Shown piece by piece: positions 46,797-56,359 of a stretch of DNA of 64,000 nucleotides. The notes under the pieces are model-generated. The model had not been told where the DNA came from and did not search any database. It saw nothing but the letters and a program-made list of their open reading frames with translations. The stretch spans positions 1 through 64,000 of the forward strand of contig NZ_BLZO01000057.1 of the NCBI RefSeq assembly GCF_014132355.1. The letters run 5' to 3'. This DNA comes from Okeania sp. KiyG1. Its GTDB lineage: Bacteria; Cyanobacteriota; Cyanobacteriia; Cyanobacteriales; Microcoleaceae. The translations under genes and the position numbers were made by a program. How positions within the stretch are numbered: position 1 is the first letter of the stretch; the number at the start of each line of letters is the position of its first letter.

Positions 46797-47891
46797 CTAC
46801 AACTGTATTAATGAGCGTGCACGGCCAAAACGTGGGTCTTCAAGCCGAAATCCATCAGGATTTGTTCCGCACTCTAATGCTAAGTAATAGGTAAATAATT
46901 GGAGCGACACAAGGCAGGTTAGAGAACAGAATGGTTCTGGAACTTTTGGAACAATAACCCACCCTGTTGCGCTAGCACGGAGCGATTCCGCTGCCCCGTC
47001 GCTAATCACTAGATAGGCTGCACCAATTTCTTGGATAAGTCCCGCTAGCTCTAAAACGCGCCTCTGTGCTGGACCAGTCGGCGCAATCAAAATAAAGAGG
47101 TCTTCTGGTTCAGTACATTGAAATGGCCCATGCAGCATCGTTTCGATTGACATACCTTCAGCTTGCAAATAAGAAGTTTCCTTAATTTTCAGGGCGATTT
47201 CATTAGCTGCGATCGCATTTGGGCCACCACCAACCAACCAGATGCGTCGCCGATTGACTTGTTCGTGGGCGAAGCGTACCATCTCATTCTCCGTTTCTAG
47301 TGCTACAGACAGTAGTTCAGGAAGTTCATGCTCTAGAAAACTTTTCGATAGAAGACTTGTCCCGGTACGATGAAAACCAATACGATCTGCAAGAGTAGAT
47401 AAGACTGAAATTGTACCAATATAACTAACGGTATGAGCTGCTGATTTATCCTGTGCAACTGTAGTTAAGGTGATATCACTTTGTACAGCCTCAGTAGCCA
47501 CACCTTCACCGGTAATTAATATCGTGTAACAACCTACTTCACGAGCATATTTGAGAGATTCAACTGTATAAAGTTTATTCCCGCGATGACTAATACCAAT
47601 GACACAATCTCTTGGGGTTATTCGGGGTCTATAAAGGGCAAAATCAAATGAGTGAAATGTTTGTGTGAAAAGGTCTCCCCCATACAAACGCATTAAGTGA
47701 TCACCGACGAGAGCTGCATGATATGAAGTTCCAATACCAACTAAAAATAGTCGCTCACAGGAGGCTATACGGGTAGCGCAATTATCAATTAAGACTTCAT
47801 TGCGTTTAGCTACATTAGTAAATGCTTGAGGTTGTGCAAAAATCGCCTCGTACATATGAAAGGGATGTTTCGATCTTTGTTCGCTAGACAT
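46797..47891 (-). CDS. Double-SIS-domain protein (GlmS isomerase-like)
   Basis: The 364-residue protein has two SIS sugar-phosphate domains: CERLFLVGIGTSYHAALVGDHLMRLY ... CVIGISHRGNKLYTVESLKYAREVG (~45-190) and RRIWLVGGGPNAIAANEIALKIKETSYLQAEG ... LHGPFQCTEPEDLFILIAP (~215-350). It resembles the C-terminal isomerase half of glucosamine-6-phosphate synthase without the glutaminase domain, as in AgaS or FrlB-type enzymes. The ending GFRLEDPRFGRARSLI recalls the GlmS C-tail. Substrate unknown. No sugar-pathway genes adjoin. Confidence 0.8.
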   Translation of the reverse strand: MSSEQRSKHPFHMYEAIFAQPQAFTNVAKRNEVLIDNCATRIASCERLFLVGIGTSYHAALVGDHLMRLYGGDLFTQTFHSFDFALYRPRITPRDCVIGISHRGNKLYTVESLKYAREVGCYTILITGEGVATEAVQSDITLTTVAQDKSAAHTVSYIGTISVLSTLADRIGFHRTGTSLLSKSFLEHELPELLSVALETENEMVRFAHEQVNRRRIWLVGGGPNAIAANEIALKIKETSYLQAEGMSIETMLHGPFQCTEPEDLFILIAPTGPAQRRVLELAGLIQEIGAAYLVISDGAAESLRASATGWVIVPKVPEPFCSLTCLVSLQLFTYYLALECGTNPDGFRLEDPRFGRARSLIQL

Positions 47892-48024
47892 AATAAGACT
47901 TCTGTTTGTTTTTATAAAGGAAACGCACTTTTTTGTAACAATGTATAATAAAATGCTATCCAGTATTAATCATATACTAGACATCTCCGATAATCAAAAA
48001 ACCATCCTGAGTTAAAACCGAGTA

Positions 48025-48205
48025 ATATCATGTTCGGTTGAATACTTACACTTTGGAGGAAGGAAGGCAGAAGGCAGCGGGAGCTGGAGGCAGAAGCGGT
48101 GCGACCCCGCGTCGGCGTCAGACGCAAGGGAATGCGCACCAAGAGAGGGAAGAAAGGGTTAAAAGGGATCAAGTTTTTTGATCACTGATTATCCGAACAT
48201 GATAT
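48025..48205. mobile_element. MITE-like element, family 2
   Basis: ATATCATGTTCGGTTGAATA at the left and inverted ATTATCCGAACATGATAT at the right. The 181-bp interior carries a different palindromic block, GCGGTGCGACCCCGCGTCGG ... GCGCACCAAGAGAG, which recurs inverted at 57919-57965. With 47892-48024 it makes up the gap between the SIS and SAM-hydrolase genes. Confidence 0.65.
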
Positions 48206-48263
48206 ATAGCAATGTGCGCTGGCATATTTACAAATTTCAGAAGGTGTCCAATAGCTAAAAGCC

Positions 48264-49136
48264 TTATATTATCAACTTTTTATTCCCCCTGTTGCCTGTT
48301 GCCTGTTGCCTGTTGCCTGCGCGCAGCGCTATAATTTGAACTCTATCCCCATACTTCAAATTAAGCTGAGATTGAGCGCTACTAGCATTAGCCGCGATTT
48401 CGACAAAATCGTGAGAACCAACAATTGCAATTAATTCCCCTGGTTTACAGTCACTATAAGTATTGCCACTGACTATAGTTTGATAGGACGAAAGATCGTC
48501 ATTTTTTTGAATCACGACTGACCAGGTTTTACCCTCAACATTACTTCTGGGAATATTAGTAATTATATTGCCAAAATAGTCAATGTATTGAACTGAACCT
48601 TCAATACCTGAGTCTGTGAGAGTAATTTGATTTAAGGGTAATTTTATTAAACTTTCTGGGTCAATTTTTTCTCCCAAATTTTCTAATGAAACCCCGCTAG
48701 CAATATGAGCGCCAACAGGAGCAAATATGTCTCGACCGTGGAAGGTTGTGCTAGGTGCATTTGTGCGCCAATAGTTAGAATTAGTCAGTTCGACAACTGT
48801 TATTTCTTGTGTCTCTACATTTTCCAGCACTCCACTAAAAATACCGTTATCGGGTCCGACGAAAAAACCTGTTGATAATTGAATGGCGATCGCTCTTCTG
48901 ACACTTCCTACACCTGGATCTACAACAGCTACATGAACTGTTTCAGGGGGAAAATAGGGATAAGCATTTTTTAAACAAAATCTGGCTGCAAATAAATTTT
49001 GAGCAGGAATTTCATGGGTGAGGTCTATTAGGGTTAGTGTCGGATTAATTTGATAAATTATACCTTTCATCACACCGACATAAACATCTTTTAATCCAAA
49101 ATCAGTTAGGAGTGTAACTATTTTTCTATCAGACAT
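48264..49136 (-). CDS. SAM hydroxide adenosyltransferase family protein (DUF62)
   Basis: The 290-residue protein has IVTLLTDFGLKDVYVGVMKG, TLIDLTHEIPAQNLFAARFCL, YFPPETVHVAVVDPGVGSVRR, FVGPDNGIFSG and FHGRDIFAPVGAHIASG, the standard SAM-dependent hydroxide adenosyltransferase/fluorinase fold. The usual hydrolytic family splits SAM to adenosine and methionine; fluorinase-specific features are not apparent. A C-terminal barrel follows (SVQYIDYFGNIITNI). The last ~20 residues (AGNRQQATGNRG...) are encoded by CAACAGG heptamers, so a microsatellite has rewritten the C-terminus. Confidence 0.85.
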   Translation of the reverse strand: MSDRKIVTLLTDFGLKDVYVGVMKGIIYQINPTLTLIDLTHEIPAQNLFAARFCLKNAYPYFPPETVHVAVVDPGVGSVRRAIAIQLSTGFFVGPDNGIFSGVLENVETQEITVVELTNSNYWRTNAPSTTFHGRDIFAPVGAHIASGVSLENLGEKIDPESLIKLPLNQITLTDSGIEGSVQYIDYFGNIITNIPRSNVEGKTWSVVIQKNDDLSSYQTIVSGNTYSDCKPGELIAIVGSHDFVEIAANASSAQSQLNLKYGDRVQIIALRAGNRQQATGNRGNKKLII

Positions 49137-49928
49137 TATTATTCATAGCAGGCAACAGGCAATAGGCAACATATAACACTCACTAATTATTTTAAGATAT
49201 AAACATCATAAGTTATAAGCTGTAAATTGTAAATACCTGAACACGCATCCTTAAAACTTTGACGAAGACGCGATCGCGTAATTTCTGAAAAATGCAGACC
49301 ATACAGCTACCGCAATACTACATTGTTCAACAATTAATAATGAATAATGAATAATGAATAATTACCTCTCCTTGAAACGGATAGGATTGACAAATTCATG
49401 AAAATTTTTCTTCTCTTGGTCGATTGGATATGGCTCCGAGACCTCGCCATCCCATCCTAACGGACTGCTCCGCAAACGACCGCTTATTATCCCCGATCAA
49501 GGGGAGGCGCATACCCACAATTTTTCGGTAATTAATTTGTAGTATAATCTTGACCCAGGCGCGATCGCGTAATTTCTGAAAAATGCAGACCATACAGCTA
49601 CCGCAATGCTACATTAGTAATTAATCTATAGTATGTAAATATGCCAGCGCACATTGCTATAATATCGACCTATTTTTCAAGTAGTCGCCAAGTTTTGTGA
49701 AGATTTGATGAAGACAAACCCTTCTTATTTCTGGATATCTACTATAAATTTTACTTATAAATCCAACGTATCTCCGTTTTTATATGGTTTTTAGATATTA
49801 AACACTTCACAAAAATCAACATTATTTTGTATAAAGTAAATAAATTTTTCAAGAGGAGTCAGGAGCCAGGTAGGGGAGCCGTCGGATTGGGGACGTACAG
49901 GAGTCAGGAGGACTGAGGAGAGAGAATT
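49137..49928. repeat. Gene-free repeat region
   Basis: It contains an inverted family-6 type copy (about 49360-49535: ACCTCTCCTTGAAACGGAT ... TTGGTCGATTGGATATGG ... CAATTTTTCGGTAA). A ~70-bp sequence with GACGCGATCGCGTAATTTCTGAAAAATGCAG occurs twice (49264 and 49556). I see no supported gene. Confidence 0.5.
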
Positions 49929-50191
49929 AACCCACATTCCGCACCACAAAATGTAGTATAAAAAATAAGTCAAAAGTCAAAAGTCATGCATTAAGAAGTA
50001 AGAAGTAAGAAGTAAATTATAGTAGTCAATAAGAGTCAAGGATTCAGTAAGTGTTTATGCTGCCATAAGTAATCTGAGAATTTGACTCTCGATTGAGGTA
50101 AATGAAGATAATTTATACAGTATAAATACCTAAGCAAGCTACGGATTTTATACTAATTTTTATGTTACGCTCTTGAAGTGCGGAATGTGGG
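49929..50191. mobile_element. MITE-like element, family 1
   Basis: Complete copy of 263 bp: AACCCACATTCCGCAC at the left, GTGCGGAATGTGGG at 50178-50191, AAAAGTC and AAGTAAG heptamers inside, then the conserved body. Confidence 0.75.
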
Positions 50192-50217
50192 ATTAAAGAA
50201 GGCAGAAGGAACTTTTC

Positions 50218-50439
50218 ATATAGAATCCGGTTATATAGTATATGTTGATAGTTGATAATTTCTATAATTACTTCAAGCCTTTAATCTCCTCTACTCCCCT
50301 ACTCCCCTACTTCCCCTCCACGGTCGGGGTTAGGGGTGGGTCCCCTACTCCCCCACTCCCCTCTTCCCCTCCACGGTCGGGGTTAGGGGTGGGTCCCCTA
50401 CTCCCAACTATACAATAACTATTCAACCGGATTCTATAT
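50218..50439. mobile_element. MITE-like element, family 3
   Basis: ATATAGAATCCGG (50218) and inverted CCGGATTCTATAT (ending 50439). The interior holds two copies of CCCCTCCACGGTCGGGGTTA plus GGGGTGGGTCCCCTACTCCC. Orientation is opposite to the 44619 copy. Confidence 0.65.
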
Positions 50440-50907
50440 TAGGAGGGGTTTGAATCTCCTCCTGAAAAGGAGCCACTGACACTCTGTTCAGTGGGGGATG
50501 TTTTACCCTCGATCGCCGACCGTCGCCAGAAGTACCAGCCAGATTGCCTTCTGCCCTATGCCTTCGTACTTCTGCCTTCTCCTTAATCATTAATAATCTA
50601 AATATTATTTTTCATCCGAATTTTTAAAATTTTATACAACAAAATATTTTAAGCAAATTATTGTAGTCTTTTGAATACAATTAGTATCACTTAGTTAAGT
50701 TATGGAAATTTTTATTACTTTATCTATAAATTAGAAATATTTAAAAACTAATATATTTATACTTCTTAACTAGATAAAAATTCAGTAAAGATACTGACTT
50801 GTTATTGCTTTATTTATTTAGTTAGCACTATTATTACTTTCAGTTGTAATGCAGATTCGCTCTACGCCAATTAGCGGTTAAAATTACTATTGGGGTCAAT
50901 TATATAA
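50440..50907. other. Upstream region of the PEP-CTERM gene
   Basis: It begins with an AGGAGG...CCTCCT-containing stretch and CTTCTGCC heptamer-like sequence, then ~300 bp of AT-rich DNA without repeats that presumably contains the promoter. No gene seen. Confidence 0.4.
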
Positions 50908-52335
50908 ATGAAAATTTCGTCGAAAATCTTAGTATCAGCAGCCCTTGGGGTAACAACTGTGTTTGGCTTTTCTACGCCTGCCGAAGCAGCCAAACTTATT
51001 GAATCGGTTGTAATTGGAGAAAACTTCACTGGAACAACACGCTTTGACCCAGGTACATTGGGTTTCATTCCGCCCGATACAATGGGTGCAGTCGGTCCAG
51101 ACCACATTGTTGAATTGATTAATGGTACATATGCGGTCTATGACAAAGGGACTAACGGTTTACTAGCCCAACCCCGAACTTCTCTTGACCAGTTCTGGAT
51201 TAATGCGGGAGTAACACCTGCTGGAAGTTTCTCCTTCGATCCGAGGATTTTGTACGATCCCTTTAGCTCTCGGTGGTATGCTACTGCAGTGGACAATGCC
51301 GGGAATGCCAATAATTTTCTAGTTGCTGCCTCCATTGACTCCAATCCTCTTAATGGCTGGACAGCAGTTTCTATCGACAGCGACACAGATAATAGCCACT
51401 GGGCAGATTTTCCCACTCTCGGCATCAATGCAGACAATCTTTTCATCTCTGCCAATATGTTTCCCCTGAGTGGAAGCGGTGTTAATACAACCATCCTTGA
51501 GGTGGACAAGGATACCTTAGATGTTGTCGGTCTAGAACAAAATCTCAGCCCCAACAGCACAGGTTTTAGTGTGCAGCCTGTTGTCGATATGGACAATACG
51601 TCAGACCCGCACCCGGCGTTTTCCTCTTTTTCGAGTGGCGTTTACCGGCGCTCGGATATAAATAACGGGGCAGTCATTTCAGACGGAAATATTTTTGTTC
51701 CTGGGTTTACTGGCCCTCCACTTGCCCAGCAGCCTGGCATTCCAGACACTATCAATACATCAAACAGTCGCTTTAGCTCAAATTTAGTACTAAAAGACGG
51801 ATGGGTCTGGGGCGTGCATTCTATAGAGGTAGGTGGTCGCTCAGGGCTTCGCTGGTTCAAAATTGATGAAGCTAATAATACCGTGGTTGAGACAGGTGAT
51901 ATTTTCGATCCCAATCTTGATTTTTACTATGGCTCTATAGCTGTCAACGATTGGAAAGAGGTCGTGATAGGATTCAGTTGTTCGGGAGAAGCGTTGTTTG
52001 TCAGTAGTTGTGCAGTAGTTGGTCAGAATATTGGTGGTTCCACAGTTTTTGATGACTTTATGATTCTTGAGGAAGGGACTGCTACTTACGAAGTAGTCGA
52101 TGGAATCGGGCGCAACCGTTGGGGGGACTATAGTGCCACTGTTCTCGATCCAGAAGATCCGTTGACCTTTTGGACATTCCAAGAGATTGCTACAGGCAGT
52201 AACAGATGGTCTATCCAAGTTACTGAAATTAAACTGGCCAAAGCACCAGAACCTTCTTCTATGTTAGCTCTCTTAGGTCTTGGCACACTAGGCGCATTGA
52301 CCTCAAATAAACGCAAATCAAATAAAGATGGATAA
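50908..52335 (+). CDS. PEP-CTERM sorting-signal exported protein
   Basis: The 475-residue protein has a signal peptide (MKISSKILVSAALGVTTVFG FSTPAEA). A long extracellular domain follows, with SFDPRILYDPFSSRWYATAVD, WADFPTLGINADNLFISANM and RWGDYSATVLDPEDPLTFWTFQE, blocks that recall bacterial beta-propeller-like surface proteins. The C-terminal exosortase signal is APEPSSMLALLGLGTLGALTSNKRK. It would be exported, processed by an exosortase and attached to the envelope or extracellular polysaccharide. Isolated in the window; no exosortase gene nearby. Specific function unknown. Confidence 0.85.
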   Translation: MKISSKILVSAALGVTTVFGFSTPAEAAKLIESVVIGENFTGTTRFDPGTLGFIPPDTMGAVGPDHIVELINGTYAVYDKGTNGLLAQPRTSLDQFWINAGVTPAGSFSFDPRILYDPFSSRWYATAVDNAGNANNFLVAASIDSNPLNGWTAVSIDSDTDNSHWADFPTLGINADNLFISANMFPLSGSGVNTTILEVDKDTLDVVGLEQNLSPNSTGFSVQPVVDMDNTSDPHPAFSSFSSGVYRRSDINNGAVISDGNIFVPGFTGPPLAQQPGIPDTINTSNSRFSSNLVLKDGWVWGVHSIEVGGRSGLRWFKIDEANNTVVETGDIFDPNLDFYYGSIAVNDWKEVVIGFSCSGEALFVSSCAVVGQNIGGSTVFDDFMILEEGTATYEVVDGIGRNRWGDYSATVLDPEDPLTFWTFQEIATGSNRWSIQVTEIKLAKAPEPSSMLALLGLGTLGALTSNKRKSNKDG

Positions 52336-52768
52336 GTGAAGTCATATAGAACCCATATAAAAGATAGGGAGATAGGGAGATGGGGGGATGGGGAAATTTT
52401 ACAGGGGTAGGTTTTTTACAAAGTTAGTGAGTTATACTGCAAGTGGGCAAAAATTGCGCTTTTTTTGTCATTTTCAGAAAGTTTGAGGCGAGAAATGGCG
52501 CTTTAAGCTATTTCCTGCTCAAAAACCCTGTAGTAGTAATCAGTTTTTCTGAATGGTAAACCAGTTTTTTTGCCACCTTTATACCCTGAACCTTGGCCTA
52601 ATTATTCTCCACAGACTATACCAAATACTTCTTAAACCAACCTGTGCCACAGGTTAACAGTGCTGGAAAGGGGATTTTTTTTACTCAGATAGCGATCGCT
52701 ATTCTCGTTCTCCAAGTAACCAAGTCAAGTGAATAGTCTAGAAATATTAATAGTAGGTAGGAAAGTAA

Positions 52769-53054
52769 TTAGGGCTTGCTGATTAAATATGAAAGCATTG
52801 AATGATATTGGTATTGGCCTTTTTAGGTATTGAAAAAGTGCAAGAAGTTAGGTCAAAAAGGTTCATGCGTGTTAGTATTAAAGGCTCACACTTGGCAGAA
52901 AAATTAACGGACTATTCTTCCGACTCCCACCTCTAAACTCCCCGTAAATTCTGACTCCTGTCTCCAGTATTCCCCTCCCCTCCACCGGAGGGGGAGGGGC
53001 GAGGGGTGGGTTGTCTCCTACCCTCACCCATCAGACTTTTTCAGCAAACCCTAA
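52769..53054. mobile_element. MITE-like element, family 5
   Basis: TTAGGGCTTGCTGATTAAAT at the left, TTTTTCAGCAAACCCTAA at the right. It shares AAAGCATTGA..GATATTGGT and TTGGCAGAAAAAT with the 42030 copy and carries a GC-rich CTCCACCGGAGGGG cassette. Lies in the 1.16-kb gap 52336-53497, the rest of which shows no gene. Confidence 0.65.
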
Positions 53055-53194
53055 TTAAATGCGATCGCATTTGGGACTGAAAGGGAGGAATTTTTCACCT
53101 CAATCTATGATGGCCAAAATATTGAAGTCTTTGCCCTGCCTTACTTGAAAAGTATTCAAAATTTCTACTATAACCTGCGGAATATGGGGAGAAT

Positions 53195-53385
53195 TTGACA
53201 TCCTCCCCGGCCTAAAGGCACGGGGATTCCTACTGAGCCGTAGCTCTTCGGCGGGTTGACGCTTTGCTTCGCATAGCTGTCGCTAACACAGGGTGCTGCT
53301 TCCTTGGCGGTAGTCTGACGCTTCCCTCCACGTCCGTTTAGAGTTTCCGAGTGCGCCTCGGCAACTAATAATAGTGTAGCATATA
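53195..53385 (-). mobile_element. IS605-type right-end relic (tnpB 3' end / omega RNA remnant)
   Basis: On the minus strand the segment ends GGAATCCCCGTGCCTTTAGG ... CGGGGAGGATGTCAA, the canonical right end of cyanobacterial tnpB elements: CCCCG...CGGGG hairpin then TCAA at 53195-53198. Only about 190 bp of 3' tnpB/omega-RNA sequence remain upstream, with no long frame. It also contains GTTAGCGACAGCTATGCGAA, related to the 24-bp HIP1-nested element. Confidence 0.6.
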
Positions 53386-53497
53386 TTCAATTCACTTGCA
53401 AATAAAATAAAAAGTCGCCCTACAAGGGCGAGGCTTTAAACCCAATTTTTCGGTAAAAGACCTATCCCTGTGAATCCCCCGCTCCCCTACTCCCTAT

Positions 53498-55711
53498 CTA
53501 ATTCAACTGCTCAATTTGATATTGGGCATCTCTATAGCCTCCTGTTCGACCTTGCTCTAAATAAAGTTTAGCTGCTTTTTCAAAATCACTAATTGCCCCT
53601 CTTTTATCCCCCAGATTAACTCTAACTAATCCTCTACCATAGTAAGCATCAGCATATTCAGGATTAAGTCGAATTGCTTGAACATAGTCAGCGATCGCTT
53701 GCTCATAATTTTCTTGTTGAAAATAAACACTAGCACGATTTGAATAAGCTTCTGCATTATTTGGACTGATAGCTATTGCTTTAGTATAATCTTCTATTGC
53801 CTTTTCTAGTTGATTTGCCGAAGCGTAAGCCAATCCTCTATTTGTATAAGCTGAGGGACTTTTGGGAGCAATTTCAATTGTTTTTGTACAATCAGATATA
53901 GATTTTTCATACTCTTTAAGATTTAGGTAAGCAATACATCGATTATTATAAGCAACTTCATTTTCCGGGTTAATTGTAATTGCTTGAGTGCAATCAGATA
54001 TAGCTTTTTCATAAGTAGCTAAATTCAAATATGTGCTGCAACGATTAGCATAAGCTTCTTCATTTTCCGGGTTGATTTCAATAACTTTGTTGTAATCATC
54101 TAAAGAGCCTTGATAATCTCCCAGAAAAAAGCGCGCTCTGCCTCTACTATAATAACCATCTATTTTATTTGGTTCAAGTCTAACCATTTCAGTATAATCT
54201 GCTATTGCTCCTTGTAAATTATCATTGGCAGCACGAGCTAATCCTCGACCATGATAAGCATCTATATTATTGGGTTGCAGTCGAATAGATTGAGTGTGGT
54301 CAGCAATAGCAGCAGGATAATTTTGAGAGCTGTAGTGAACTAATCCTCTTTTATAATACGCTTCAGCATCTTGCGGTTTGAGGCGCAATACTTGGGTGAA
54401 ATCATTAATTGCTCCAGCATAATCTTGGGTCTCATAACGAACTGTCCCTCGGTTAAAATGAGCATTAACATGGCTAGGGTTCAAATTAATTACCTTGCTG
54501 TAGTCAGCAATAGCTTGTGGGTAATTTTTTAAGTTATAATAAGCATTGCCACGTTTATAGTAATATTCTTCTTCATTGGGATTTAGTTGAATTGCTTTGT
54601 CATAAGCGGCAATTGCTGCTCTTTGATTACCATTGTTCGCACTTTCTCTCCCTTTCTCAAATATTCTCTCTGCTTTGACCGGGTTGGGGCGATTCAAGAA
54701 ATTCACTAACCCAATCAGCACTGCGATCGCCCCCACGCTAGCAAAACCAAATAAAACAAACCATAAAGGATGAGATGTCATTCTCAGTAAGCTTGTTTGA
54801 GTTTGAGAATTGCGACTGCTTTTACTTCTAGGTGATGGTCCTGTAAATGTTTGAGAACGACTGCTAATTTTCTCTAGCGCTTTCACAACTTCTTCTGCAG
54901 ACTTGTAACGTTTTGTATGATGGTAATGTACCATTCGGTCGAGGATATCAGCCAGATTTGAAGAACATTCAGTTCGATTTCGCCAGAGAATACCACTAGG
55001 ATTTGATGGACTAAGGTCTTGTAATTTTGGGAGTTCACTACTGGGAATACCTGTCAAAGCTTGAATGGCAATCATACCCACTGCATACAGATCGCTATTA
55101 AATTGAGGAATGCCTTGAAATTGTTCGATGGGCATATAGGAAGGAGTACCTGTAGCTATTGTTCGTTGTTCTTCTCCATTTTCTAGTGCAATTCGATGAC
55201 TAACTTCTTTGACAGAACCAAAATCAATTAAAACTAATTTTTCATCTGGTTGACGCCTAATTAAATTAGATGGGTTAACATCCCGATGAATTACACCATT
55301 TTTATGTACAAATACTAAAACTTCTAAGATTTCTAACAACAGTTTGATTACTTGTTTTTCTTGCCAAGGTTTGCCTGGTATAATTTCTTTATTTAATGGT
55401 GTTCCAGGAATGAATTCTTCAACTAAATAAAATTGGTTATTTTCTTCAAAATAAGCTAATAGTAAAGGAATCTGGTCGTGCCTACCTAATTTTTCTAATA
55501 TTTCTGCTTCTTGTTTGAATAAACGGTGAGCAGTTTTAACTATTGTATAACTATTGCCAGGAGCGCGTAGTTGTTTGACCACGCATTGAGGATGCCCAGG
55601 GCGACGAGTATCGGCTGCCAGATAGGTTTGTCCAAATGCACCAGCACTCAGGATTTGAACAACGCGGTAACGTCCATCTAAAAGTTGACCAATCATTTTT
55701 GTTTTATTCAT
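53498..55711 (-). CDS. Ser/Thr protein kinase with C-terminal TPR array
   Basis: The 737-residue protein has an N-terminal Hanks-type kinase (~15-285): glycine loop LSAGAFGQTY (residues 21-30), Lys46 (VVKQL), catalytic HRDVNPSN (142-149), DFG (163-165) and TGTPSYMPIEQF. A single TM is at ~313-338, followed by about ten TPRs (~350-720) of the type AYxNRGxxYxxLxxYxxAIxDYxxAIxLNP. The layout, kinase inside and TPRs across the membrane, is common in filamentous cyanobacteria. All key catalytic residues are present, so it should be active. No cognate phosphatase is adjacent. Confidence 0.92.
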   Translation of the reverse strand: MNKTKMIGQLLDGRYRVVQILSAGAFGQTYLAADTRRPGHPQCVVKQLRAPGNSYTIVKTAHRLFKQEAEILEKLGRHDQIPLLLAYFEENNQFYLVEEFIPGTPLNKEIIPGKPWQEKQVIKLLLEILEVLVFVHKNGVIHRDVNPSNLIRRQPDEKLVLIDFGSVKEVSHRIALENGEEQRTIATGTPSYMPIEQFQGIPQFNSDLYAVGMIAIQALTGIPSSELPKLQDLSPSNPSGILWRNRTECSSNLADILDRMVHYHHTKRYKSAEEVVKALEKISSRSQTFTGPSPRSKSSRNSQTQTSLLRMTSHPLWFVLFGFASVGAIAVLIGLVNFLNRPNPVKAERIFEKGRESANNGNQRAAIAAYDKAIQLNPNEEEYYYKRGNAYYNLKNYPQAIADYSKVINLNPSHVNAHFNRGTVRYETQDYAGAINDFTQVLRLKPQDAEAYYKRGLVHYSSQNYPAAIADHTQSIRLQPNNIDAYHGRGLARAANDNLQGAIADYTEMVRLEPNKIDGYYSRGRARFFLGDYQGSLDDYNKVIEINPENEEAYANRCSTYLNLATYEKAISDCTQAITINPENEVAYNNRCIAYLNLKEYEKSISDCTKTIEIAPKSPSAYTNRGLAYASANQLEKAIEDYTKAIAISPNNAEAYSNRASVYFQQENYEQAIADYVQAIRLNPEYADAYYGRGLVRVNLGDKRGAISDFEKAAKLYLEQGRTGGYRDAQYQIEQLN

Positions 55712-56359
55712 AAGGTGGTAGATTTTAGGTTTTAGGTGGTAGGTCTTATACCAATTTTAAAAAAAATTTTATGAATAGTCAGGGGAATTAAAAGATTTTG
55801 CATTAGATATCTTCATAAAAGAGGGAATAGGGAATGGGGAATAGGGAACATTGAAGAAATATTAAAATATTTATGGATAAGAATTGATTCTCTTTCTGAT
55901 TTTTGGGATTTGGTATAAAATATTTATTCTGATTTGAGAATCATGACTACTAGAAAAAGTATAACTATTTTGCTCGAACTAACATTACGTTCTCTTAGTT
56001 TTAATATCAAATAGAAGACAAATAAAGATAGGTGTACCTCATTAGGATTAGGTTGAGAAAGGCTATATTATACCAAGGGTGAAAAAAGAATGTTTAACTT
56101 AGGTAAAACTTCAATTATTCTGAATAACTTTTTTGATAATTAGCACCCCAGTTATACCATTCATCAAAAGTAATGCTACACTTGGAAAGTGTCAAAATAA
56201 GCCTCAAAATGGCAAAGATGATTAAAGGCTTACATCACGTCAATAAATAGTATTTAGAAATATAAATTTTAAGTATAGCAAAGTTTTTGAGAATTGGTAT
56301 TATTGTTAATTATTCTTATGTTTACTACTACCCTACTCTCCTGCTCCCCCGCTATAGAT
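55712..56359. other. Upstream region of the kinase gene with diverged repeats
   Basis: It contains a GGGAATAGGGAATGGGGAATA microsatellite (55823-55850). The stretch ACTTTTTTGATAATTAGCA ... TTAATTATTCTTATGTTTAC (56127-56324) resembles 27662-27715. No gene is supported. Confidence 0.4.

Noticed and set aside
48264-49136. Fluorinase or chlorinase
   Set aside because: The sequence matches the ordinary SAM hydroxide adenosyltransferase group; I see no halogenase-specific loop or halogenation genes.
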